NCBI GenBank assembly: GCA_902806365.1
Contig: CADCWJ010000419.1
Span: forward strand, 1-12,505
Direction of reading: 5' to 3'
Length of the DNA stretch: 12,505 nt
Origin: an uncultured Thermomicrobiales bacterium
GTDB taxonomy: Bacteria; Chloroflexota; Chloroflexia; Thermomicrobiales; UBA6265
Shown here: piece after piece, positions 1 through 7,596 of the stretch
Layout: each line of letters starts with the position of its first letter
How positions within the stretch are numbered: position 1 is the first letter of the stretch
Program-made: the position numbers and the translations under genes
The notes under the pieces: generated by a model
Told to the model about the DNA's origin: nothing
Seen by the model: only the letters and a program-made list of their open reading frames with translations
Databases searched by the model: none

Positions 1-430
1 CGTCGTCCATCATGTCGACCTTGTTCAGGAAGACCACGATGTTCGGCACCTGGACCTGCCGCGCCAGCAGGATGTGCTCGCGCGTCTGCGGCATCGGGCC
101 GTCCGGGGCGCTCACGACCAGGATCGCCCCGTCCATCTGGGCCGCCCCGGTGATCATGTTCTTGATGTAGTCGGCGTGCCCCGGGCAATCCACGTGCGCA
201 TAGTGCCGCGCCGGCGTCTCGTACTCGACGTGGCTGGTCGCGATCGTGATGCCCCGCTCCCGCTCCTCCGGCGCATTGTCGATGGAGCCGAAGTCCCGGA
301 ACTGCCCGCCCCCCTGCATCGCCAGCGTCTTGGAGATCGCCGCCGTCAAGGTCGTCTTGCCATGATCGACATGCCCGATCGTGCCCACGTTCACGTGCGG
401 CTTCGACCGCTCGAACTTCTGCTTGCCCAC
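1..430 (-). CDS. tuf: Elongation factor Tu, N-terminal part (cut by window edge)
   Basis: EF-Tu is the GTPase that carries aminoacyl-tRNA to the ribosomal A site in the cytoplasm. Only the first 143 codons are inside the window; the gene runs off the left edge. The translation starts MGKQKFERSKPHVNVGTIGH. It carries the G1 P-loop GHVDHGKT (residues 19-26), the switch I segment ERERGITIAT around residue 60, G3 DCPGH (81-85) and G4 NKVD (136-139), all intact. The start is GTG at 428-430, chosen because MGKQKFxRxKPH is the usual EF-Tu N-terminus and because GGGAG (minus strand) lies 8 bases upstream. It follows fusA by 82 bases in the classic rpsL-rpsG-fusA-tuf order, so it is probably co-transcribed with them. 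A translation-factor paralogue is excluded by the perfect EF-Tu N-terminus. Confidence 0.97.
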   Translation of the reverse strand, partial: MGKQKFERSKPHVNVGTIGHVDHGKTTLTAAISKTLAMQGGGQFRDFGSIDNAPEERERGITIATSHVEYETPARHYAHVDCPGHADYIKNMITGAAQMDGAILVVSAPDGPMPQTREHILLARQVQVPNIVVFLNKVDMMDD

Positions 431-512
431 TCGTCCTGCTCCCTGCGCACTATGCGCGGCTGTTACTTCCAACATCCGGGCGACACTCGTGTGCCTCCCG
501 AACCATGCAATC
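431..512 (-). other. fusA-tuf intercistronic region with two small hairpins
   Basis: Read on the minus strand, this gap first holds GGCACACGAGTGTCGCC (479-495), which can fold as a bulged stem just after the fusA stop. It then holds GCGCA-TAG-TGCGC (445-457), a perfect five-base-pair stem immediately upstream of the tuf Shine-Dalgarno sequence. Neither is followed by a U-tract, so they do not look like terminators. They may influence mRNA processing or tuf translation, but both are short enough to be chance. Confidence 0.3.
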
Positions 513-2627
<2,115 letters not shown>

Positions 2628-2712
2628 TGGTGTTGCCTGTCCTTAACGTCGCCCAAACGGCGTGCGTCATTCGTCCCGGCTCATGGGCATCAGCGCCCCG
2701 AACGGTCCCGGT

Positions 2713-3183
2713 CTAGAATCGGAAGTGAGAGAAGGCGCGGTTCGCCTCCGCCATGCGATGGGTATCCTCCCGCCGCTTGATCGTGGCGCCCGTACCGTTG
2801 AAGGCATCGAGCAGCTCGTTGGCGAGGCGCTCGGACATCATCTTGCCCGGCCGCGTGCGAGCGGATGTCAGAAGCCAGCGGATCGCCAGCGACTGTCGCC
2901 GCTGCCCTTCGATCTGCACCGGGACCTGGTACGTCGAGCCGCCGACCCGGCGAGGCTTGACTTCCAGCATCGGCGTCGCGTTGGTCACGGCGTGCTCGAA
3001 GACTTCGAGCGGGTCGCGTCCTGTTCGATCCTGAATGATCTGCAACGCGTCGTACATGATGCGCTCGGCCAGACCCTTTTTGCCGCGCTGCATGATCTTG
3101 TTAATGAAGCGCGTGACAAGCTCGCTGTGATAGCGGGCGTCCGGCACCGGAGTACGTCGCTGGATTCGTGATCGCCTGGGCAT
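2713..3183 (-). CDS. rpsG: 30S ribosomal protein S7
   Basis: S7 nucleates assembly of the 16S rRNA 3' major domain (the 30S head) and contacts mRNA and tRNA at the E site. At 156 residues it is a standard bacterial length. It begins MPRRSRIQRRTPVPDARYHS and contains FINKIMQRGKKGLAE near residue 30 and GGSTYQVPVQI near residue 80. It ends with the conserved KRREDTHRMAEANRAFSHFR. The start ATG at 3181-3183 is preceded by AGGA at 3191-3194 with 7-base spacing. In E. coli S7 represses its own operon by binding the rpsL-rpsG intercistronic mRNA. Here that interval is 325 bases and contains a terminator-like hairpin (3407-3443), so control of this gene may differ from the E. coli scheme. Confidence 0.98.
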   Translation of the reverse strand: MPRRSRIQRRTPVPDARYHSELVTRFINKIMQRGKKGLAERIMYDALQIIQDRTGRDPLEVFEHAVTNATPMLEVKPRRVGGSTYQVPVQIEGQRRQSLAIRWLLTSARTRPGKMMSERLANELLDAFNGTGATIKRREDTHRMAEANRAFSHFRF

Positions 3184-3231
3184 GTGATTGTCCTGCCTTC
3201 ATGCCTGAACGCTTTCACCAGATCCGGGATT

Positions 3232-3245
3232 GGCGCCGGAGCGCC
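3232..3245 (-). promoter_or_regulatory. UNCG-loop hairpin in rpsG leader
   Basis: The minus-strand RNA reads GGCGC-UCCG-GCGCC, a perfect five-base-pair GC stem with a C(UCCG)G tetraloop. This belongs to the unusually stable UNCG family. It lies 49-62 bases upstream of the rpsG start and has no U-tract, so it is not a terminator. A role in S7 autoregulation or mRNA stability is an inference from its position only. Confidence 0.35.
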
Positions 3246-3406
3246 CCTTCGAATCATTCGTGCATTCAGGTTCGATGCCGCACTGGCCCGGCGAACCGGG
3301 TCATGCAGCGCCATTCGTCATTGCGTCCCGGCACAACCACGCTCGTGATCCTGCCGGAGACATTCCTCGCCAAACGCGACCCGGAACCGTGGTCCCCGGA
3401 CACACG

Positions 3407-3443
3407 AAAAAGCGGTCGGCGCCTTCCAAGACGTCGGTCCGCT
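3407..3443 (-). terminator. Intrinsic-terminator-like hairpin between rpsL and rpsG
   Basis: In the minus-strand transcript, AGCGG (3439-3443) pairs with CCGCU (3411-3415). A small 2x1 internal loop follows. An inner stem CGACGUCU / GGCGCCG then closes on a UGGA tetraloop with one A-C mismatch and one G-U pair. The hairpin runs directly into UUUUU (3407-3411). Three to four further A-U/G-U pairs between GAAG and the U-tract are possible. It lies about 65 bases after the rpsL stop codon. A stable GC-rich hairpin followed by a U-run is the standard Rho-independent terminator form. Being inside the operon, it may act as a partial terminator or attenuator that lowers rpsG-fusA-tuf expression relative to rpsL. 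Confidence 0.55.
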
Positions 3444-3508
3444 CTTCGCATCCAGTTCCCTCAGTTCCGCCGTAGCGGGGGCACCCGAGCCGGCAGCGCT
3501 TGCGGCGC

Positions 3509-3937
3509 CTAGCTCTTCTTGGGGGCCTTGGTTCCGTACTTGGATCGCGCCTGCTTGCGGTTATCGACCCCGCGAGCGTCAAGGGCTCCACGAATGATGT
3601 GATAGCGAACGCCCGGCAAATCTTTCACCCGGCCGCCGCGAATCAGGACCATCGAATGCTCTTGCAGATTGTGCCCCTCGCCCGGAATGTAGGCGGTCAC
3701 TTCGACCCCACTGGTCAAACGAACGCGGGCAATCTTGCGCAATGCCGAGTTGGGCTTCTTCGGCGTCATGGTCTTGACCTGGGTGCAGACGCCCCGCTTC
3801 TGCGGCGCAAACGTGCCAGTACGCAGTGTTCCGGCGTAACGGCCAGCCGCGCTGTTGGTGAAGCGAAGTGCTGGTGCCTTGGTCTTTTTCTTGACGCTTT
3901 TTCGGCCCTTGCGAACCAACTGATTGATCGTCGGCAC
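3509..3937 (-). CDS. rpsL: 30S ribosomal protein S12
   Basis: S12 sits at the decoding centre of the 30S subunit and controls accuracy; it is the streptomycin target protein. The start is GTG at 3935-3937, giving MPTINQLVRKGRK, the family N-terminus. It is fixed by GAGGAG at 3944-3949 with 6-base spacing, so the upstream in-frame ATG (3986-3988) would add 17 spurious residues. The protein is 142 residues, against about 124 in E. coli. The difference is mainly a roughly 17-residue insertion between PAL (22-24) and PQKRGVC, like the one in Gram-positive S12 but slightly longer. K60 and K105 correspond to E. coli K43 and K88 and are both wild-type lysines, predicting streptomycin sensitivity at this locus. 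D106 matches the methylthiolated aspartate. It is the first gene of the str transcript, with its own promoter upstream. Confidence 0.97.
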   Translation of the reverse strand: MPTINQLVRKGRKSVKKKTKAPALRFTNSAAGRYAGTLRTGTFAPQKRGVCTQVKTMTPKKPNSALRKIARVRLTSGVEVTAYIPGEGHNLQEHSMVLIRGGRVKDLPGVRYHIIRGALDARGVDNRKQARSKYGTKAPKKS

Positions 3938-3943
3938 GAAAAG

Positions 3944-3949
3944 CTCCTC
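3944..3949 (-). promoter_or_regulatory. rpsL Shine-Dalgarno site that decides the start
   Basis: The minus strand reads GAGGAG-CTTTTC-GTG. The six-base spacing to GTG at 3937, together with the MPTINQL N-terminus, rules out the longer ATG-initiated frame that starts at 3988. Confidence 0.85.
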
Positions 3950-4062
3950 ACCGGACAGATGGCGAAAGTTCCGTGCTCTGCGCTCCACTCCCGTCGGGTG
4001 TGGTGTACCCCATGCTGGGGACGCAGCTGCGGCGCCTTCCGTTCCGAGTCGGTTGATCTACC

Positions 4063-4092
4063 TGGCTTCAGGGAATCGACGGTTTGAAGCCA
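4063..4092 (-). promoter_or_regulatory. Inverted repeat hairpin in the rpsL 5' leader
   Basis: TGGCTTCA (4063-4070) and TGAAGCCA (4085-4092) are perfect eight-base inverted arms around a 14-base loop. If transcription starts about seven bases past the -10 box (near 4127), the hairpin lies 35-65 bases into a leader of about 190 bases. A second perfect palindrome, CGCAGCTGCG, is at 4022-4031. There is no U-tract after either. The leader is long enough for ribosomal-protein autoregulation, but no known binding element was recognised. Confidence 0.4.
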
Positions 4093-4133
4093 CAACCGCA
4101 CATGCGACCGCACGGTGGCGGCCACAAGGGGTA

Positions 4134-4162
4134 ATTGTACGGCGCGCCGGACTATCAGTCAA
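4134..4162 (-). promoter_or_regulatory. Sigma70-type promoter for the str operon
   Basis: On the minus strand, the -35 box TTGACT (4157-4162) is followed by a 17-base spacer and the -10 box TACAAT (4134-4139). Each hexamer matches the consensus at five of six positions and the spacing is ideal. The predicted transcript starts near 4127 and reads rpsL, with a leader of about 190 bases. A promoter here makes sense because rpsL is separated from rpoC by oppositely transcribed genes. The -35 box lies inside an inverted repeat (4147-4169). Confidence 0.75.
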
Positions 4163-4169
4163 GGTCCGG
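4147..4169 (-). repeat. Inverted repeat around the str -35 box
   Basis: CCGGAC (4147-4152) and GTCCGG (4164-4169) are perfect six-base inverted arms. The -35 hexamer TTGACT falls within the 11-base centre. It may be an operator for a dimeric regulator. It may instead be a short hairpin just after the methyltransferase stop codon (17 bases away), although no U-tract follows. Confidence 0.35.
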
Positions 4170-4185
4170 CTCTCCCTTTCTCGAC

Positions 4186-5418
4186 TCACCCGGGACCTCC
4201 AACGCGCAGAACGGCCGCACTGGCGCCATGCCGTTTCAGACGTGATCGCATCTTCCAATTCCGTCGCCGGGCGACTGCCGTGAGCCAGCGGCTGACGCTC
4301 GTCGACCTGCCTCCCACGATCACCGTCAGCCTGTTCGCTCGCGATAGGCGCTCCATCCCCTCGACCCAGCTTTGTGTCACCGCTGCCGAAAGCTGGTCTT
4401 CCAGGCGCACGACCACCGAATCGAACGGTGGCGATCCCGGCTCAACCGGGTCGATCTCCACGCCGGGCACGAGCCATACCTGGTTCTCCTCCACCCCAAG
4501 GTCCGCGAGAGCACGCTTCGACGCATTCAGCGCCAGGAGGTCCCGGTCGAGCAGCGTGAAGCTGGTCACACCGTGAAGGAGATGCATTGCGACTGGTACA
4601 TGCCCCTGGCCGCATCCGGCGATCATCACCGCTTCCGGACGATCGGTCAGCGCCTCGAGAGCGGAAACGATCACCAGATTATCGAATGCCAGGCTCTCGT
4701 ACTCGGGTAGCCCAACGACGGGCCGGATTGTGTACGCGCCAGCCGCCGTCTCGAACACCCGCGGATCGCGATCGAATACACCCTGTTCGAACGGCCCTGG
4801 CCGGTCCCCGGGCGATCTCCTGTCGACTCGCCTCTTGACATGGAGGACCGTGTGATCGGAAAACCGCTGGTCGTGCAGGATGTCGAGGTCTGTACGCGCC
4901 GCGAAGCCCTCACGCAATGCGGCGGCAAGCGGATTGACGACCACCAGCGCGGCCATCCCGTGTTGCCCGAGTCCGTCCACGATGTCCTCTGCAAGTCGTT
5001 TCAGGACGGCTTCCCCGGCCTTGCCCGGCACGTTCCACAGGACAAGATCGAACCCGGCGGGGGGCGGCTCCCCGGGCCCTAGCCCGACCGACCATGACAC
5101 GCCACTGCCCGTGGCGAAGCCGAGACGCTCCGCATTCCAGGCGGTGAACTCCACCGCGAGCGCATCACGATCGATCAGCCGAACGTCCCAGCCAGGCATG
5201 CGCGCCTTCCACGCCAGCCCAAGCACGCCATACCCGCAACCGAAATCGAGCGCGACGCCGCGCTCCGGAAACGCGTTGGGCTCGATCGATCGGAGGAGGA
5301 GCCTGCTCCCCGCATCCACCGCATGGCTACTGAACAAGTCCTGCGCGACCGCGAACGAGAGCGACATCTTCTCCCACTGGAGCACGACATCCTTCTTGTA
5401 CCAGTCGGTTCTTGGCAC
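4186..5418 (-). CDS. Tandem-domain class I SAM-dependent methyltransferase, RsmC/RlmG-like
   Basis: The protein appears to contain two Rossmann methyltransferase folds in 410 residues, the architecture of the 16S/23S rRNA guanine-N2 methyltransferases RsmC and RlmG. Near the N-terminus DLFSSHAVDAGSRLLLRSI (28-45) resembles the segment before motif I of the MTS family. Motif I is DFGCGYG (58-64). The catalytic position, usually NPPF or NPPY, reads NVPG (129-132). The second half has AGCGQGHVP (267-275) and LLDRD (289-293), but no NPP-type motif; VRLED (337-341) occupies that region. I chose GTG at 5416-5418 because GGGAGG sits 7 bases upstream; an ATG at 5553 would extend into the divergent control region. 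The gene ends 248 bases before rpsL. An rRNA or ribosomal substrate is plausible from family and location but unproven, and a small-molecule methyltransferase is possible. Confidence 0.75.
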   Translation of the reverse strand: MPRTDWYKKDVVLQWEKMSLSFAVAQDLFSSHAVDAGSRLLLRSIEPNAFPERGVALDFGCGYGVLGLAWKARMPGWDVRLIDRDALAVEFTAWNAERLGFATGSGVSWSVGLGPGEPPPAGFDLVLWNVPGKAGEAVLKRLAEDIVDGLGQHGMAALVVVNPLAAALREGFAARTDLDILHDQRFSDHTVLHVKRRVDRRSPGDRPGPFEQGVFDRDPRVFETAAGAYTIRPVVGLPEYESLAFDNLVIVSALEALTDRPEAVMIAGCGQGHVPVAMHLLHGVTSFTLLDRDLLALNASKRALADLGVEENQVWLVPGVEIDPVEPGSPPFDSVVVRLEDQLSAAVTQSWVEGMERLSRANRLTVIVGGRSTSVSRWLTAVARRRNWKMRSRLKRHGASAAVLRVGGPG

Positions 5419-5425
5419 GCGGCCG

Positions 5426-5431
5426 CCTCCC
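5426..5431 (-). promoter_or_regulatory. Methyltransferase Shine-Dalgarno site that decides the start
   Basis: The minus strand reads GGGAGG followed by seven bases and GTG (5418). It is the strongest ribosome binding site in this region. It supports a 410-residue protein rather than the 455-residue form starting at 5553, whose extra N-terminus resembles no methyltransferase segment. Confidence 0.75.
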
Positions 5432-5461
5432 TCGCGATCGAACGATGGCCCATGGGACCAG

Positions 5462-5490
5462 TTGCCGGAATGGGTCGCCGCGTATAGCAT
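5462..5490 (+). promoter_or_regulatory. Candidate promoter for the oxidoreductase-epimerase pair
   Basis: On the plus strand, TTGCCG (5462-5467) is followed by a 17-base spacer and TAGCAT (5485-5490), each matching the sigma70 consensus at four of six positions. It would give a leader of about 100 bases before the GTG at 5598. It overlaps the candidate minus-strand -10 box at 5481-5486. The matches are moderate, so this is tentative. Confidence 0.3.
5481..5489 (-). promoter_or_regulatory. Candidate extended -10 promoter for the methyltransferase
   Basis: The minus strand reads TGC-TATACG, an extended -10 form (TGnTATAAT-like) with no good -35 box 16-18 bases upstream. Transcription would start near 5474, downstream of the alternative ATG at 5553, which fits the chosen GTG start at 5418. 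Confidence 0.35.
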
Positions 5491-5597
5491 CCTCGCGATA
5501 GGGAAGCAGCGGACGTGATGGCGATGTAGCGCGAAGTGCGCCAGGCGGCGCATGCGGCGTACACCGAGGGGCGATCTTACGCGGGAGAAGTGGCATC

Positions 5598-6638
5598 GTG
5601 GCAGATGGATTCAACGTCGGTATTGTCGGTGCCGGAACAATCGGTCAGGTCCACTCGCGAGCTCTGGAGCGCATTCCCAACGCCCGGGTCGTGGCCGTGG
5701 CCGAGCCCCGCGAAGAGGCGGGGCGGGCTCTCGCGACGGCAACCAACGCGGTCTGGTACGACTCGTTCGTGGACATGCTGGCGCATCCCGGTCTTGATGT
5801 CGTGATCCTGGGGACACCCTCCGGTCTGCATCCGGAGCAGTCGATTCTCGCCGCGGGCGCGGGCAAGCATGTGATTACCGAAAAGCCCATGTCGATCACC
5901 CATGACGGCGCGACCCGGATGATCGAGGCAACCGACAGGGCCGGGGTCCGGCTGGCCGTGATCTTCCAGAACCGTCTCTCCCGCGATGTCTTCAAGGTCC
6001 GCCGTGCGATCGAGGCAGGCCTCGTCGGGACTCCAATCTTCGGCACCGCCTTCGTCTACTGGATGCGGACGCAGGACTATTACGACGCGAACGGTGGGTG
6101 GCGCGGAACCTGGGCGCTCGATGGCGGCGGCGTGTTGATTAACCAGTCGATCCATATGATCGATGCCCTCCAGTGGCTCATGGGCGGTGTTGCCTCGGTT
6201 CAGGCCCACGTCGCGACCCTCGGGCACCGGATCGAGACGGAGGATGCCGGCGCCGCGAGTGTGCGCTTCACCTCCGGGGCTCTCGGTGCGATCCTGGGGA
6301 CGACCGCATCGAAAAAGGATCATCCCACCAAAATCGAGATTATCGGCTCCGAGGGCCGGGTCGTGCTCGAGAACAATGCCGTCTCGTTCTGGGAAGGAAC
6401 GGCGGAGCTTTCCGACGATCTGCTGACCGACGACGATCGCCGTCTTGTCGACGGCTGGAAGCCTGACGAATCGTTCGGCGAGGGCCATCTGCGCCAGCTC
6501 ACGCTCATTTTCGACTCGCTTGCAGCCGGCGAGGAGCCGCCATTCCCCGGCCGGGAAGCGCGCAGGGCCGTCGATGTCATTCTGGGGATTTACGAATCGG
6601 CGCGGACCGGCCAGCGGATCGACATCGCCCGGATCTGA
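5598..6638 (+). CDS. Gfo/Idh/MocA family NAD(P)-dependent oxidoreductase
   Basis: Members of this family oxidise or reduce a hydroxyl/keto group on sugars, inositols or related compounds using NAD(P). The 346-residue protein has the N-terminal Rossmann motif GIVGAGTIG (8-16), the family signature EKP (95-97, with K96 the usual catalytic lysine), and the C-terminal motif GGGVLINQSIHMIDAL (176-191). H186 aligns with the catalytic histidine of inositol dehydrogenase. The residue four before it is N182 rather than the Asp of IolG, a variant common in other subfamilies. The C-terminal half matches the usual beta-sheet domain in length. The start GTG at 5598 is preceded by GGGAGAAG at 7-10 bases. 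A 47-base gap separates it from the epimerase-like gene on the same strand, so they are probably one operon. The substrate cannot be read from the sequence. Confidence 0.9.
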   Translation: MADGFNVGIVGAGTIGQVHSRALERIPNARVVAVAEPREEAGRALATATNAVWYDSFVDMLAHPGLDVVILGTPSGLHPEQSILAAGAGKHVITEKPMSITHDGATRMIEATDRAGVRLAVIFQNRLSRDVFKVRRAIEAGLVGTPIFGTAFVYWMRTQDYYDANGGWRGTWALDGGGVLINQSIHMIDALQWLMGGVASVQAHVATLGHRIETEDAGAASVRFTSGALGAILGTTASKKDHPTKIEIIGSEGRVVLENNAVSFWEGTAELSDDLLTDDDRRLVDGWKPDESFGEGHLRQLTLIFDSLAAGEEPPFPGREARRAVDVILGIYESARTGQRIDIARI

Positions 6639-6673
6639 CCATGCCAAGTGACGCCATGCCAGGTGTCGAGCGC

Positions 6674-6678
6674 GGGAG
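6674..6678 (+). promoter_or_regulatory. Epimerase-like gene Shine-Dalgarno site that decides the start
   Basis: GGGAG is followed by seven bases and ATG at 6686. This places initiation at MKFAVFTVSV, the usual first beta strand of the fold, not at the upstream in-frame ATG (6641), which would add 15 residues with no ribosome binding site of comparable quality. Confidence 0.75.
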
Positions 6679-6685
6679 AACAATT

Positions 6686-7579
6686 ATGAAGTTTGCGGTA
6701 TTCACCGTCTCTGTTCCCGAATATACCCCGGAGGAAGCTGTCACGAAGATCAGGGAGTCCGGGTACGACGGTGTCGAGTGGCGCGTGATCGACCAGGATC
6801 CCGATCATGCGGGGGGAGGCTTCTGGTCCGCCAACAAGGCGACGATCCCGTTCACCGGCCTCGAAAGCGAAGCGCCCCGGATCAGGAAGCTGGCGGAGGA
6901 CGCCGGGCTCGAGATGCCCTCCATCGGCACCTATGTCTCGTGCGAAGATCTCGACGAAACGGACGCCGCAATGCGGGGAGCCAAGGCTCTCGGGGTTCCC
7001 AAATTGCGGGTCCGTGTGCCGAATTACAACGGAACTGATCCATTCACGCCGATCTGGGACCGCGCCCGCGAACAGTACAAGGGCGTTGCCGAGCTCGCCG
7101 CCCGGCATGGCCTGCAGGCGTTGCTCGAGCTGCATCATCGCTCGATCACCCCGTCCGCCAGCTCGGCACGGCTGTTCCTCGATGGGCTCGACCCGGCCCA
7201 CGTCGGCGTCATTCACGATGCGGGGAACATGGTGTTCGAAGGCTACGAGACGCACCGCCTCAGCCTCGAGATGCTCGGCCCATATCTCTCGCATGTTCAC
7301 GTCAAGAACGCCCGCTGGTTCCCGGCGCGGTGGCTGAAGGATGGAACTGTCGAGTGGACCTGCGAGTGGACCCCGGTCCGCAAGGGCGTCATCGACCTTC
7401 GCGCGCTCTTCGGGGCGTTGCACGCGATCGGCTACGACGGGTGGGTGGGGCTCGAGGATTTCAGCACGGAGCACCCGCTCGGTGAACGGCTGAAGGAGAA
7501 TCTGGCCTACCTCAAGGGGATCGTCGAGGAGATCGAGACGGGGGCCGCCGCCCCGGCTGAGGTCGGCACGCCGGCGTAA
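6686..7579 (+). CDS. TIM-barrel sugar phosphate isomerase/epimerase family protein (AP_endonuc_2-like)
   Basis: The 297-residue protein fits the xylose-isomerase-like TIM barrel family that includes IolE, IolH, hydroxypyruvate isomerase and 3-keto-sugar-processing enzymes. Seen in order are the strand-1 start MKFAVFTVSV, GYDGVEWR (26-33), LLELHH (146-151), VIHDAGN (175-181), LSHVHVKN (201-208) and GWVGLEDF (252-259). E148, D178, H203 or H205 and E257 are the likely divalent-metal ligands by comparison with the family. The start ATG at 6686 follows GGGAG by 7 bases. It lies 47 bases after the oxidoreductase. This pairing is common in inositol and keto-sugar pathways, where one enzyme oxidises a hydroxyl and the other isomerises, dehydrates or cleaves the keto product. 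The exact reaction and substrate are not determinable here. A hairpin follows 17 bases after the stop. Confidence 0.87.
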   Translation: MKFAVFTVSVPEYTPEEAVTKIRESGYDGVEWRVIDQDPDHAGGGFWSANKATIPFTGLESEAPRIRKLAEDAGLEMPSIGTYVSCEDLDETDAAMRGAKALGVPKLRVRVPNYNGTDPFTPIWDRAREQYKGVAELAARHGLQALLELHHRSITPSASSARLFLDGLDPAHVGVIHDAGNMVFEGYETHRLSLEMLGPYLSHVHVKNARWFPARWLKDGTVEWTCEWTPVRKGVIDLRALFGALHAIGYDGWVGLEDFSTEHPLGERLKENLAYLKGIVEEIETGAAAPAEVGTPA

Positions 7580-7596
7580 GGACCGTGGGATGATGC

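Larger units (their letters stand above)
3184..3508 (-). other. Long rpsL-rpsG intercistronic region, no gene seen
   Basis: This 325-base interval holds no convincing coding region. The short open frames in it are arginine-rich, unrecognised, and lack supporting ribosome binding sites. In the minus-strand transcript it contains a terminator-like hairpin followed by five U (3407-3443). It also contains a GGCGC-UCCG-GCGCC hairpin (3232-3245), the palindrome CGAATCATTCG (3250-3260) and the rpsG Shine-Dalgarno sequence. I looked for a sigma70 promoter between the terminator and rpsG and found no good hexamer pair at 16-18 base spacing. The best -10-like match, AATGAT, lacks a matching -35. Confidence 0.6.

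Noticed and set aside
3266..3451. 61-residue minus-strand open frame in the rpsL-rpsG gap
   Set aside because: Arg-rich, unrecognised, overlaps the terminator-like hairpin and lacks a convincing ribosome binding site; treated as non-coding.
3938..3988. Longer rpsL starting at ATG 3988
   Set aside because: The extra 17 residues include the translated ribosome binding site, and the family N-terminus MPTINQL begins at GTG 3937.
4147..4169. Terminator for the methyltransferase gene
   Set aside because: The six-base stem has an 11-base loop and no following U-tract; its placement around the -35 box makes an operator or chance more likely.
5419..5553. Longer methyltransferase starting at ATG 5553
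   Set aside because: The extra 45 residues resemble no methyltransferase segment and run through the GGGAGG site and the divergent promoter region; GTG 5418 is better supported.
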